From Neorhizobium sp. UBA3556 (GTDB lineage Bacteria; Pseudomonadota; Alphaproteobacteria; Rhizobiales; Rhizobiaceae), in the NCBI GenBank assembly GCA_002376235.1, contig DFNX01000017.1, positions 62,001 through 126,000 of the forward strand: a stretch of DNA of 64,000 bases, given 5' to 3'. The notes beneath the pieces were generated by a model, which saw nothing but the letters and a program-made list of their open reading frames with translations, was not told the DNA's origin and did not search any database. Of the stretch, positions 40,097 to 49,894 are shown piece after piece. The number at the start of each line of letters is the position of its first letter. Positions within the stretch are counted from its first letter, which is position 1. The position numbers and the translations under genes are program-made.

Positions 40097-42271
40097 TCAG
40101 GCGACAATCAGGTTAGCATCGGTGAAACCGTACATCGCATGTCGCTTGGGATTGACGTTATTTATGGCGACGAGAACATCTGCGCCGCCCGCTCCTCGAA
40201 GATGCCGAATGCAGATTTCGACTATTCTGCGCGTCGTCCTTGCCCAGCGCACAACCAGGATCGTTCGCTCTACCAAGCCTGTCAGATGCATAGTGTCGGT
40301 CGAATTCAGTGCGGATGCACTGTCGAATATGATTATCTGACCTTTAAGACGCGCCATCTCGATGATTTCGGAAATGTCAGCGAGATATGCGCGCCGATAG
40401 AGATCGGGCGTTCCCGCCGGAATGAAATCGACTCCCGTCGGAGCGTGATGATGAACGATGTCCGTAAGTCTCGCTTTGCGTCGAACGAATTCATTCAACC
40501 CGTGGACCTGATCGGAATTGAACACCGAGAAAAGATTGCCGTTTCGAAGATTGCCATCGACGAGAATGACACCAACCCCGCTTTCCGCAATTTCTATCGC
40601 AAGTGATCTCGCGATCGTCGATTTGCCTTCGCCCTTCAGTGATGAGGTCACAACGATGCTTCCGGGCAGCTTTCCGCCACAGGATTGTTTGAGAGAAACT
40701 ATAAGGGTTTGGATAGCGTCATCGAACCTGCCACCTCGCGCCCGGCTCAGTGGTTGCGACCTCTCCTTGCGCCGCAGACGTGGTACAAGTCCGAGCGGCA
40801 TGATGTGGCTGATACCGGATATCTGGTCGAAGCTACGGACGGTTTTATCCAGCATCTCGACGACAAACGCGATGGTGACAGCGAAACAAACCGATGCGAT
40901 GAGGGCACCGATAAAATAAAACAGGCGGCCGCGCCCTTGCGGTGCAAGCGGGGTCGTCGCCGGCGACAACAACTCGATTTCCGCTCCTGGTGAACGTGCT
41001 TGATCAGCAAGCATCCGGCGCTGATCCTCGATCTTATCTATTGCCAATTGCTCTTTTTCCACCGAACGTTCCAGACGCACGGCTTCAGCTTGGGCCTCCA
41101 TATTGCGGGCCCTCTGCGATTGAGCGGCCGCCAATGCCAGCTGGATTTCGGTATCTTCGCGGTCGAAATCATTCAGCGTGACGCGCAGCGTTTCGAGATA
41201 TCGACCCGTTGCAACATGCAAGTCCGCCCGCGCTCTTGCCAACCGCGCTCGCAAATCGATGACAGCTTGAGCCGTCTCGCCGTAGACTTCGAGAATTCGG
41301 TCCAGATCCCTTTGTTGAGCTGCAAGGTCGCGTTGCATTTCGCCAAGGCTTTCGGGAATGGGTGCCCCCTCCACAGCGAGTGATGCCGCACCTCCATTTT
41401 CCAGATGAGAAATTGTCAGGCGTGTCTGCGCTCTGGCCAGATCAAGTTTCGATCTTCGATCACTCAAAGCCGCAATCAAAGTCGCCGTTGTGCCCTTGGC
41501 ATCATCCTCCAACACCGAGCCCATTGCGCTTCGATATCGGTCAACGTTCTCGCGCGCCGCGGTGACACGGTCCGTCTGTTCGCCTATGCGCTGCTGAACC
41601 CATTTTTCTGCAGCATCCAAACGAGTGCGAAGCCGGTCTTGCCGCTCTTCGCTATAGATGCTGATCAGGTAATTCGGGACTGCCGCCGCCAGTGCTGGTT
41701 CGCGGGAAGAAAATCCAATCCTGATGACGTTCGCCTGACCATCGCGCTGGACGCGTAATGCCCCGTAATATTCGAGGACTACGCCATCAAATTCGGATGG
41801 CTGTGGCAAGTGGGCGATCTCGCTGCCGGCCGGATTTCTCAGAATGCCCCGCAAACTGTCAATGAGCGAGGTTTTCCGTAATGCCGGATTAAATTCCGGT
41901 CGTTCGGCGAGTTGCAGATCGCGGATGACCCGTTCTGCTGTGCTTCTCGACAGGAGCCGTTCAGTTTCAGCCGTAATGTCGAACCAGCCTGTGCGGTCTG
42001 ACGCCTCTGTGTCGAGCGATGCCGACAGAGGTGAGTGGATCATGAGCCGGGACTCGGCATAATAGGTGGGGAGCATGCCCCGAATGAAGGGAAAGGCGGC
42101 GGCTATCAGCAGTATTGAGAGCGCGATTATCAATAGTATCCTTCGGCGGATGAGGCGCACGCCGGCCATCAGATCGAAGTCATCGGCCGCCTCATGGCTT
42201 TGAAGGAGCGGATCATAACGCATAGTCGACAGTGATCTGTTGCGGTCCATCGGCAGCGTCGTGATGGTCAT
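40097..42271 (-). CDS. Wzc/ExoP-like polysaccharide chain-length protein with a degenerate BY-kinase domain
   Basis: A 724-aa inner-membrane protein. TM1 lies near 45-64, a large periplasmic Wzz region with coiled coil spans about 210-430, TM2 near 451-472, and a cytoplasmic ATPase-like domain follows from about 515. Walker A (S-S-L-K-G-E-G-K-S-T, 543-552) is intact. Walker A' reads V-D-G-N-L-R (571-576) instead of the usual D-x-D, and the Walker B region is I-I-I-F-D-S-A-S. The C-terminus has one Tyr (714), no tyrosine cluster. It probably controls polymerisation with little or no autophosphorylation. It overlaps the GT4 gene upstream by 4 bp. Confidence 0.88.
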   Translation of the reverse strand: MTITTLPMDRNRSLSTMRYDPLLQSHEAADDFDLMAGVRLIRRRILLIIALSILLIAAAFPFIRGMLPTYYAESRLMIHSPLSASLDTEASDRTGWFDITAETERLLSRSTAERVIRDLQLAERPEFNPALRKTSLIDSLRGILRNPAGSEIAHLPQPSEFDGVVLEYYGALRVQRDGQANVIRIGFSSREPALAAAVPNYLISIYSEERQDRLRTRLDAAEKWVQQRIGEQTDRVTAARENVDRYRSAMGSVLEDDAKGTTATLIAALSDRRSKLDLARAQTRLTISHLENGGAASLAVEGAPIPESLGEMQRDLAAQQRDLDRILEVYGETAQAVIDLRARLARARADLHVATGRYLETLRVTLNDFDREDTEIQLALAAAQSQRARNMEAQAEAVRLERSVEKEQLAIDKIEDQRRMLADQARSPGAEIELLSPATTPLAPQGRGRLFYFIGALIASVCFAVTIAFVVEMLDKTVRSFDQISGISHIMPLGLVPRLRRKERSQPLSRARGGRFDDAIQTLIVSLKQSCGGKLPGSIVVTSSLKGEGKSTIARSLAIEIAESGVGVILVDGNLRNGNLFSVFNSDQVHGLNEFVRRKARLTDIVHHHAPTGVDFIPAGTPDLYRRAYLADISEIIEMARLKGQIIIFDSASALNSTDTMHLTGLVERTILVVRWARTTRRIVEICIRHLRGAGGADVLVAINNVNPKRHAMYGFTDANLIVA

Positions 42272-43425
42272 GGGGCACCGACGGATGTTTGAGGTTGCGC
42301 AGAAACGGTGTCGTATAAGTTTTCAAGTGAAAACATGTAGGTCTTCATGCTGAAATGATTGAGATAATGAAGCCGCCCTCGGGCGGACAATCGGCGGCGC
42401 TGTCCCTGATCTTGGACCAATTTTGCCAATGCTATTGCTAGCGCATCCTCATCCCCGATCGGTACGAAGATGCCGGTGTCTCCGTCGGAGATCACCTCTT
42501 CATGCGCCCCGACACGGGTTGTCACCACCGCGAGCCCATGAGCAAGCCCTTCGATGACTGCCATTGCCAGACCTTCGGCATGGGACGGGAGAACCAGAAT
42601 ATCTGCCCGCGAGCATAAGGCCCTTGTTTCATCGACGCCAAGCCAACCCGGCATTTCCACAAGGTCCGTCAGTGCCAGTGCTTCCGCCTGATGCCGGTAG
42701 TCGTCGACAGGCCCGTCGCCCGCAATAACGGCTTTCCAACGAAGCGCCTTCATGACCGGCTGGCTCAGCGCAAGAAGAAGCTCCCTTACGCCTTTGCGCT
42801 CACTCAGCCTTCCGAGGAAAATAATGAGCGGCGGCTCCTCATGCAGTTGTTTCGGAACTTGAGCGACGCCGCTCCTGGGGTCCGGGACACAGTTGCGGAA
42901 AACTGCGGTGCGTCGTGGATCGACGCCTAGATCCCGTGTCAGCGTGAGATAATCACGGTGCCCCAATACGACAACATGATCAGCGCCTTGGAACATTCGG
43001 CGTATGTGTGCCTGTTGTCTTGGCGTGCGCTGGGAGAAGTCGTGCGCATAGTCGTAGTCATGCAGATGAAGTATGTGACGACATCCGAGAAAACGGGCGA
43101 CCCCCGTCAGGATCAGTTTCCGTGAGGTGCTGCCGCGACCAGCAATATGGATATGATGTATGCGGTCAGGAAAAGCGACGCGATCTTTCGCCATCGTGAG
43201 TATTGCGGCCAACAGGCGTGATGGCGATGTCATAAACGACCAAGTCTGCCCCCGCGTGTCCGTTACCAGATGTTTGCGGTCAGTATCCTTCGCAGCATGC
43301 GATATGTAACCGACCAGCCTGCCGATGCCACCACCACTTTCGCATCCTCCCGGCACATAGTGGCGAACGGACGAGCTGGATGCCGATACCATGCGGTCTG
43401 TCCGGGAAAGTGCGTTCACCTGCAT
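42268..43425 (-). CDS. Glycosyltransferase family 4 (GT-B fold)
   Basis: A 385-aa sugar transferase. An N-terminal glycine-rich G-G-C-E-S-G-G-G-I-G-R near 26-36 binds the donor or acceptor. The C-terminal half has F-L-G-R-L-S-E-R-K-G and the E-x7-E element, in H-A-E-G-L-A-M-A-V-I-E-G. It adds one sugar of the repeat unit at the cytoplasmic face of the membrane. It overlaps the preceding glycosyltransferase by 10 bp and the chain-length gene by 4 bp. Donor and linkage cannot be inferred. Confidence 0.88.
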   Translation of the reverse strand: MQVNALSRTDRMVSASSSSVRHYVPGGCESGGGIGRLVGYISHAAKDTDRKHLVTDTRGQTWSFMTSPSRLLAAILTMAKDRVAFPDRIHHIHIAGRGSTSRKLILTGVARFLGCRHILHLHDYDYAHDFSQRTPRQQAHIRRMFQGADHVVVLGHRDYLTLTRDLGVDPRRTAVFRNCVPDPRSGVAQVPKQLHEEPPLIIFLGRLSERKGVRELLLALSQPVMKALRWKAVIAGDGPVDDYRHQAEALALTDLVEMPGWLGVDETRALCSRADILVLPSHAEGLAMAVIEGLAHGLAVVTTRVGAHEEVISDGDTGIFVPIGDEDALAIALAKLVQDQGQRRRLSARGRLHYLNHFSMKTYMFSLENLYDTVSAQPQTSVGAP

Positions 43426-44519
43426 GTTTCCGTCACCTTGCGGTAAAGGTGCGCAGCTTGTGCCCCGACCTGCTTCGGCGAATTGGCTCCATGTGACCAG
43501 ACGAGCGCGTTTGCCCCCAGCTTGCAGCGTAGTTCGCTGTCTTGCGCCAAGGACAGGATAGCTCGAGACAGGCTCTCGCCATCCCCTGCCGGAACCACCA
43601 GCCCAAGTCCGTTGGACACGACTGTGGACGGCAATTCACCGACGTCGGTTACGATAACCGGCTTGCCGAACGCGGCAGCCACGTTAAGAACGCCACTTTG
43701 AGAGGCTTCCGTATACGGAAGCACCACAATATCCGTATCCAGAAAAAGCTGAGCGACCTCGGCATCCTCGATATACCGATTGAGGATATCATAACGGCGT
43801 GGATCGCCCATAAGCGGTTGATAGACCCAGGGGTCGTCGCCGCGGCCCGCGATGGTAAAGTGCAGATCGGGAGAGCAATCCTTTAGCCGCGCCTCGGCAC
43901 GCACCAGATGCTCAAGACCCTTGTAAGCGAAAATTCGTCCGAACAGCAGAACCCGTATAACCCCATCTGCTCGACATGGAGTCATTTTCTGTCGCTTAGC
44001 CAGTTCAGCATAGCGCGGAATGGCCGGATGGGACAGAATATGGACGTTGTTCGCGGGCTTTGAGAAACGCTCAAGCACCAATTGTTTCAAACCCTCCCCA
44101 TGCACAACGATATGCGGCGACTGGCGCACCATCAGTCTTGGCGCCCATGCCGGCAGAGTGCGTGTATCGCTGTCACCGGGATGCACATCCACGTCGTGGA
44201 TGGTGGTTACCAGGGGGATCGAACGCCAGAACGGCACAGCAAAATTCAGCCACAACGTGCTGTTGCTCAAAAGATGGACGAGATCGGGCTGCTCGTGCCT
44301 GATCAGACGGGTGAGCCCTTGCAGGAACCAAGGATTGAGCAATGACCGGTGTCTTGGCCACTCCAGAAGGCGCAGATCGACAGCCGGGTCGAACCATGAT
44401 GCGAGATGCCCGTAGCGACGCCGAGGAACAGCCAGCACGACTTTCAAATGCTGGGCGAGGCCGCTGGCAAAGGAGATCGTGTAGTCCTCCAACTCAGAGG
44501 CCAGAAGCAGCGCCTTCAT
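43416..44519 (-). CDS. Glycosyltransferase family 4 (GT-B fold)
   Basis: A 367-aa GT-B transferase. The C-terminal half carries L-L-F-G-R-I-F-A-Y-K-G-L near 211-222 and a modified E-x7-E region, P-Y-T-E-A-S-Q-S-G-V-L-N-V-A. ATG 44519 was chosen because GGAGG lies 7 bp upstream and the start overlaps the previous stop as ATGA; a frame from 44537 adds six unlikely residues. It is the second of three consecutive glycosyltransferases on this strand. Confidence 0.88.
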   Translation of the reverse strand: MKALLLASELEDYTISFASGLAQHLKVVLAVPRRRYGHLASWFDPAVDLRLLEWPRHRSLLNPWFLQGLTRLIRHEQPDLVHLLSNSTLWLNFAVPFWRSIPLVTTIHDVDVHPGDSDTRTLPAWAPRLMVRQSPHIVVHGEGLKQLVLERFSKPANNVHILSHPAIPRYAELAKRQKMTPCRADGVIRVLLFGRIFAYKGLEHLVRAEARLKDCSPDLHFTIAGRGDDPWVYQPLMGDPRRYDILNRYIEDAEVAQLFLDTDIVVLPYTEASQSGVLNVAAAFGKPVIVTDVGELPSTVVSNGLGLVVPAGDGESLSRAILSLAQDSELRCKLGANALVWSHGANSPKQVGAQAAHLYRKVTETCR

Positions 44520-45466
44520 TGCGAATCCTCCGCCCATCCAAGTTCCTTGCCTCGGCGAGGCAGATTGTAGGCCGCGCGCAGCGCGTCACGCATGCGCCGC
44601 ATCAGGTGCGGTTCTCCGGCAAAAGCAATCCCCCGCATGGCAAGCTGAAAGCGGGTCCAGAGGCCGCCCCCTTCCATCTGCGCCAATGCCACCTGATAGG
44701 GATAGTGATCCGACAAATGCAGCGTCGCGGGCGGATTGTGGGACGATAGGAACCGATTCATCACATCGATGGTCGCCGCCCAGTGCGCCATGCGTTTGCG
44801 CAACATCGCTGCGTCATCAACCGGCCGGTACCATGTGTTGTCATGGATCCTGTAAAAGCCAAGAGCACCGGGCAGCGCTGCCACGCGCCCGAGGAATGGG
44901 TAAATGCCGGCAAGCCAGAAATCTGCGGATATTCTGAATTGCTCCGGGATGCCACCTGCCACGTTCCATGCTGTTCGCCGAACCGCGATGGCGGATGTCA
45001 TCGGAAACGGCCAACAGCCTGCGGATCTGCTGAGCCAGGGCGAAAGATCGCCGGAACATAATGTTCGGGGAATAGGCTTGAGGGTCGGTGTTCCGTCGCT
45101 GAAAGCAGGCTGAAGTCGATGGTAGACAAGTGAAGTATCGGCGTCCGCAGTAAATGCAGCGGAAACTGACGCCAGTTTTTCAGGTCCCCACCAGTCATCG
45201 GCGTCCAGGAAACAAAGGATCTCCCCCACACTTGCCCTGACGGCAGCATTGATGGCTGCGGCTTGTCCTCTGTTTTCCTGGAAAATCAGAGTGACGCGAT
45301 CACTGTAAGGTGCAAGCATCGCGCGTGACTGGTCGCTCGAACCGTCATCCACCACAATGATCTCCGCGCGCGGCCCTTTCTGAGCTAGCGCACTGTCAAT
45401 CGCGCGTCCGATGAAGCGACCGTAATTGTAATTATTGATGAGAACACTGATGGCCGGTCGCGTCAT
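44516..45466 (-). CDS. Glycosyltransferase family 2 (GT-A fold)
   Basis: A 316-aa transferase with the GT2 start V-L-I-N-N-Y-N-Y near 8-15, V-V-D-D-G-S-S-D near 38-45 and a metal-binding D-A-D-D near 93-96. It is the first gene of the minus-strand series 45466-40097 (GT2, GT4, GT4, chain-length protein), so its promoter should lie in the 529-bp gap shared with the divergent beta-helix gene. The sugar donor is unknown. Confidence 0.88.
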   Translation of the reverse strand: MTRPAISVLINNYNYGRFIGRAIDSALAQKGPRAEIIVVDDGSSDQSRAMLAPYSDRVTLIFQENRGQAAAINAAVRASVGEILCFLDADDWWGPEKLASVSAAFTADADTSLVYHRLQPAFSDGTPTLKPIPRTLCSGDLSPWLSRSAGCWPFPMTSAIAVRRTAWNVAGGIPEQFRISADFWLAGIYPFLGRVAALPGALGFYRIHDNTWYRPVDDAAMLRKRMAHWAATIDVMNRFLSSHNPPATLHLSDHYPYQVALAQMEGGGLWTRFQLAMRGIAFAGEPHLMRRMRDALRAAYNLPRRGKELGWAEDSQ

Positions 45467-45995
45467 GACACTCTCAAAAGGTCGCTGGCTCAGCCTGGGG
45501 GCGGCAAAGCGGAAAATGCGAGTATTTGTCCATTCGATAAGGCGTCCTTACCTCCTTGGGTTGAAGCGCCACGGTGGTGCAGAGTTCATCCTTTGCCCTG
45601 TCTCTCAGATGGCTGGTTCACTGACAAATTACCTTCGAATGCCTGGGCAGATAACCTGCTCTTATGGGCAGGCCGCTTTGGTCATTCCTCCACCTTGGGA
45701 AGCAAGTATCTCCCAAGGGAGTAAGGTCACCGGTACTTTCGATTGCCGCTAAGACATTCGGCGTAATCGGTTCTTCGTTTGCAGGAGTTGATTGTCAGGC
45801 GAGCTATCTGGCTAGTGCTTCGAAGCAAAGTGCAGGCTGCCGCGCTGACCATTCTTGTTGCGTATCATGGCTTTCCGGTTCACGGGCCTGCTTGCTTGCG
45901 GATGGCTATCCTCATGGTGTCGCCAATTTTGCGCCGCTCGTTCGCTGGAACCTGACGCGCCGGAAAGAACACTCGATCAGAGGTGCGCGTATCCA
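45467..45995. other. 529-bp divergent gap between GT2 and beta-helix genes
   Basis: Promoters for both divergent transcripts should be here. Several short frames cross it, but none shows a domain, and none has a persuasive ribosome site. The reading frame of the beta-helix gene stays open back to 45855, so part of the gap could code if its start is further upstream. I see no strong palindrome or hairpin. Confidence 0.4.
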
Positions 45996-48131
45996 ATGAT
46001 ATCCCGGACCATGTTGATTTCCAGCGTAGTGCTTGCTGCCATTTTTCTGCAGCAGAGCCACATTGCATCATCAAGATCGAAACAAGATGCTCCCGATCCG
46101 TCGCAATCGACGGTCAGTCAAGAGACGTGCGTGGACGCGTCATTGCCGACCTTGTCGGCACTGCCAGCCAAACTTGGCCGCACAATCTTGACCAATGCCG
46201 CCTTTCAATCCGTTGATCGAACGGTTTTTTACGTCTCTCCTGACGGAGACGATGCTTGGACCGGGCGTCTTTCCAGGCCGAACGCTCAGCGAACTGACGG
46301 TCCTTTTGCCAGGATCGAGTTTGCACGGGATGCGGCGCGAATGACACGTGGCCAAAGCACGATCGCAATAGCCGGTGGAGACTATTACCTGCCTCAGGTA
46401 ATAGTTTTTGACCAGCGTGATGCGGGTTTGATTGTCGCGGCGAAGTGTAACGAGAACCCTGTTTTGCATGGAGGCTCGCGGATAGAAAACTGGACAATGT
46501 CGGCCGATGATCGGTGGATTGCACCGTTGAAACTTCCCCCGGATATGAGCGTGGGCAACCTTTTCGTTAACGGGAAGGTTCAACCTAAGGCGCGGTTTCC
46601 AAATGCGCCTTCTCACGACGACAAGCGCAAGGGGTGGTTATTTGCTGCCAAATGCGAGCCGCCCATCGATGTCTGGGAAGGCAATACCCGATTTTGCTAT
46701 CATCCCGGGGATCTTCCTCCGCTGGACGATACCGCTGGGCTGGTCGCTCACATCGTCGGCGGCAACCAGCCTGACACTCAATGGGGCAGCGATACGCTTC
46801 CGGTCGAGCTTATCGAAGCTGCGACACACACTGTCCGGACAGGAGGGACTGGCTATTTCTTCACTTCCGAGGGCAGTCGCTACTTCCTCGCCGGCGCCAA
46901 AGCCCTGCTCGATGCGCCCGGGGAATGGTGGTACGATCATCAAGGGGCCCGGCTAACCTACATTTCCGCGGATCAAAATTCGCCCGGACCCGATGTGATC
47001 GCGGGGGTCTTGCCGACATTTTTCAAACTGGAAAACGCTGATGACATGGTCGTGGCAGGCTTGTCGCTTCGCGATGGAGCACCCGATGGAAGCGGCAAGT
47101 TTTATACCGAAACAAGAGGTTATGGCGCCATCAGGCTGGAGCATTCCGACAATGTTAAGATCCTGGGCAATGTTGTTGCCAATGTCGGTGTCGGTATCCA
47201 TGTGTCGGAGAGCAATAATGTTCTCATCGCCAGTAACACGATTAGCCACACTGCCGGTAACGGGATCTATATGGGCAAGGATTGGGGTAGTCCTGGAAAA
47301 TCGAATGGAGGCAAGATCCTGTCGAACAAGATTTCCGATATCGGCAAGGTCTATTTTGAAACCGCCGGCATATGGTTCCAGGCAGGCAACGATATCAGGA
47401 TCGCTGACAACGTCATCGAAAATACCGCTCAGTTCGGGATCGCAGGAGGCTCAATCTGGGGGCTCGAGGATGCCGTGTATGACGCGGTCATCGAAAGAAA
47501 TGTGATCCGAAATGCCAATCAGCAAACGGCGGACGGTGCCGCCATCAAAATGATGGGCGCGCAGGGAGATCGGCTGAACACTATCATTCGCAACAATCTG
47601 GTGACCGGGACCGGGCATCTGATGAACCGGGCCGATGGGACGTTCTGGCCACCTGGTTATGAAGACACCTCCGAATGGCCCAGTCCGATCAGTTGGGCAA
47701 TTTATACCGATGGCCGGGCAAGCGGCGTGCGTATCGAAAATAACACTCTCTCGGGCAATGTTGCTGCGATCGGCATCAATGGGGGCTGGAGTAATCTGGT
47801 CACCGGAAACCAGATCAGGAATGGCTCTGGTGCGGCCTTTCGCGTTGATGACGGAACCGGCAGGGGATGGCGGCCGGATTGGGCAAGCCCAAACCGCATA
47901 GAGGACAATACGGTCTCGGTCGATAACCGCGAGGGGCTTGCAGCTTACGTTTACGCTCCGTCTCACCAGTCCGGATATGTCCAGTTCGCTCGCAATCGCT
48001 ATATCGGCAAGCTGACCGATCGAAGCTTCCGGGTAAGTCCTGGCTCGATGCCTGCGGGAGAATATGGAAGCCTGCATAATCTCCAAAAGGCGGGGCTGGA
48101 CACGGGCAGCACGGTAGAACGTCCAGATTGA
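45996..48131 (+). CDS. Secreted right-handed beta-helix protein (polysaccharide lyase/epimerase-like)
   Basis: A 711-aa protein, apparently exported: a hydrophobic stretch, L-I-S-S-V-V-L-A-A-I-F-L, follows the start. The mature N-terminus has F-Y-V-S-P-D-G-D-D-A-W-T-G, the entry motif of pectin-lyase-like beta-helix enzymes. From about 370 to 640 there are repeated N-x-[IV]-x-x-N-x-[IV] coils. This suggests a polysaccharide lyase, hydrolase or C5-epimerase acting on the exopolysaccharide. The start is uncertain: AGAGGTG is 15 bp before ATG 45996; ATG 46011 or a start as early as 45855 is possible. Confidence 0.75.
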   Translation: MISRTMLISSVVLAAIFLQQSHIASSRSKQDAPDPSQSTVSQETCVDASLPTLSALPAKLGRTILTNAAFQSVDRTVFYVSPDGDDAWTGRLSRPNAQRTDGPFARIEFARDAARMTRGQSTIAIAGGDYYLPQVIVFDQRDAGLIVAAKCNENPVLHGGSRIENWTMSADDRWIAPLKLPPDMSVGNLFVNGKVQPKARFPNAPSHDDKRKGWLFAAKCEPPIDVWEGNTRFCYHPGDLPPLDDTAGLVAHIVGGNQPDTQWGSDTLPVELIEAATHTVRTGGTGYFFTSEGSRYFLAGAKALLDAPGEWWYDHQGARLTYISADQNSPGPDVIAGVLPTFFKLENADDMVVAGLSLRDGAPDGSGKFYTETRGYGAIRLEHSDNVKILGNVVANVGVGIHVSESNNVLIASNTISHTAGNGIYMGKDWGSPGKSNGGKILSNKISDIGKVYFETAGIWFQAGNDIRIADNVIENTAQFGIAGGSIWGLEDAVYDAVIERNVIRNANQQTADGAAIKMMGAQGDRLNTIIRNNLVTGTGHLMNRADGTFWPPGYEDTSEWPSPISWAIYTDGRASGVRIENNTLSGNVAAIGINGGWSNLVTGNQIRNGSGAAFRVDDGTGRGWRPDWASPNRIEDNTVSVDNREGLAAYVYAPSHQSGYVQFARNRYIGKLTDRSFRVSPGSMPAGEYGSLHNLQKAGLDTGSTVERPD

Positions 48132-48134
48132 TCG

Positions 48135-49412
48135 TCAACGCTTCGGTAATACCGACGGCGTTGCCATAAAGGCAGGTTTCAAAGAAGGCGGCTTGTAGAA
48201 TTGCTCTACCATTCGATGCGCGCGTTGCTGATGGCTGAAGCTGCCAGCTCGCTCCATCGCACCTTTCTTCAGCCGCGCCAGATGATTTTTGTCCTTGATG
48301 ACGCGCGCAATAGCAGCGGCAAGTTGCTGCTCTACAGCCTTGATGTCTTGTCCTTTGGTTGAAACCACAATTCCGCAATCCGCATTGATCGCCAGGCCCG
48401 AGCCTCCCAGATCCAGACAGACCACCGGCAGTCCGTGGGCCATCGCCTCTCCGATCACCTGTGCTGCAGAATCGTGAAGACTCGGGAACACGAATAGATC
48501 ATGCTCCATGTAGAGCTGGTGCAACTCGCGGTGAGGCAGCTTTCCTCTAAATTTCACCCGCTCCTCTAATCCGAACTCGGCCGCGATCTTGCGCAGATAG
48601 TCTTCCTCCGGGCCTTCGCCGGCAATCGTAAATGAAAGGTCGGGAATCTCTGTGCGCAGCCGTGCCATTGCTCCCAGAGCCAACTGCACGCCCTTCCAAT
48701 ACTCCAGGCGCCCTGCAAACAGTATCGAAGGTGCCTTCGATATTTCCCGATCGACTTGTGAGGGCGGGCCGGAAACGCTCGGCGCATAGATATCCGCCAC
48801 CAAGGACGTCTTGTTGTGCCACCATATCGGCACATGGTGGAAGGTGGCATGGTCGGTCACAAGGATCGCGTCGGCTTTGGATAGGCAGTGAAGCACCATG
48901 GGATCGAACCGGCTGCAGATATTGAGAATATCGCGCTGTATTTCGAATTTCCATCCGCGGTTGGGAAATCCCCGCCTTAGACGCCATGGCGTTGTTTCTC
49001 CTCCTCCAACCGGCCCAAAAACGAAGCGAGGACCAAGACCGCCCAAAAACGAAGGCCAGCGCAGAACCGTCCATGTGAGATGATGAATCACGTCGAACGG
49101 TTGCTCGGCGTTCAGTCTGGCAACCAATTTGCGTGCTGTCACCTGCCACATGTAATAATGCCGGCGGATCTTTTCTGCGTTCTGGTATCCCGGCCCTGCC
49201 CGGCCAGGAATGTCATGCCAGACGAAGTTCATCTGCCCGGGTAGACGATGATCAATGCAGTAACGCTCTATTGCATGACGGTGATGGCTTCCGCATGTAA
49301 GGACGGTGACGTCATGTCCCTGACGAGCGAGCGCGCAGGCGAAATTCCACCCCTTCGCCATCTCGGATCCTGCATCGGGCTCGCATGCATAGGCTGAAAT
49401 CAATACACGCAT
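48135..49412 (-). CDS. Glycosyltransferase family 4 (GT-B fold)
   Basis: A 425-aa transferase beginning M-R-V-L-I-S-A-Y-A-C-E-P, a start typical of a GT4 subgroup common in exopolysaccharide clusters. F-A-G-R-L-E-Y-W-K-G is near 235-244, and the E-x7-E-like region, H-D-S-A-A-Q-V-I-G-E-A-M, near 346-357. It converges on the beta-helix gene, with only 3 bp between the stop codons, and is divergent from the GT26 gene across an A+T-rich gap. The donor is unknown. Confidence 0.88.
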   Translation of the reverse strand: MRVLISAYACEPDAGSEMAKGWNFACALARQGHDVTVLTCGSHHRHAIERYCIDHRLPGQMNFVWHDIPGRAGPGYQNAEKIRRHYYMWQVTARKLVARLNAEQPFDVIHHLTWTVLRWPSFLGGLGPRFVFGPVGGGETTPWRLRRGFPNRGWKFEIQRDILNICSRFDPMVLHCLSKADAILVTDHATFHHVPIWWHNKTSLVADIYAPSVSGPPSQVDREISKAPSILFAGRLEYWKGVQLALGAMARLRTEIPDLSFTIAGEGPEEDYLRKIAAEFGLEERVKFRGKLPHRELHQLYMEHDLFVFPSLHDSAAQVIGEAMAHGLPVVCLDLGGSGLAINADCGIVVSTKGQDIKAVEQQLAAAIARVIKDKNHLARLKKGAMERAGSFSHQQRAHRMVEQFYKPPSLKPAFMATPSVLPKR

Positions 49413-49894
49413 TATATTAGGTTCCAGCTGTTTAAGGGCGTGTCTGAAGGCTTTCCAAAAAGGCGCGCAATCTTATTAAGAGCTGGCCGTGCGCTCACTT
49501 CGGTACTGAGCGGCCCGTGGACCTCGGGATGCAGATTACGTTCTCCCTTGGCATGAAATAGGTCCAAGCGTCGGCCGGCCCTTTAATCATGTATCGGCCA
49601 GTGTCCCAGCATGGCTCATTTCGTAAATCATTAATTCTATCCAGATTCGAGATCATGAAGAATATCTTCTTGTCAATCGTGGATATCAAACCATCCAATT
49701 GGAGTATATTTGTCGTATCGAGAATGAAAATCGGATGAGAATGGTAAACTAAATCGCATCAAAATGGATGAGCTTCCGTTTTTCTATTTATTTTTTGAAA
49801 AACTACTAAGGAATATGGCTGCATGCGAGAGCGTTGAAGAGATATGACTTCCGATATAATTCTCATGACAGCTTAGATCGCGGAAGTAAATTTC
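49413..49894. other. A+T-rich 482-bp divergent gap
   Basis: The right half, from about 49600, is markedly A+T-rich compared with everything around it, including a tttttctatttattttttg run near 49780-49797. A 67-codon minus-strand frame (49495-49698) lacks a convincing ribosome site and any family resemblance, so it is not called. The gap should hold promoters for the GT4 gene to the left and the long plus-strand operon to the right. Confidence 0.5.
49834..49860 (+). promoter_or_regulatory. Candidate promoter of the plus-strand exopolysaccharide operon
   Basis: A perfect -10 hexamer TATAAT at 49855-49860 stands 34 bp before the ATG of the first gene. TTGAAG at 49834-49839 could be the -35 element, but the spacer is 15 bp, shorter than the usual 17. 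The A+T-rich surroundings favour it. This is inference from consensus only. Confidence 0.35.

Noticed and set aside
49495..49698. A 67-codon minus-strand frame in the A+T-rich gap
   Set aside because: No convincing ribosome site, no family resemblance, and it sits in a likely promoter region. It could be a gene remnant, but nothing supports that directly.
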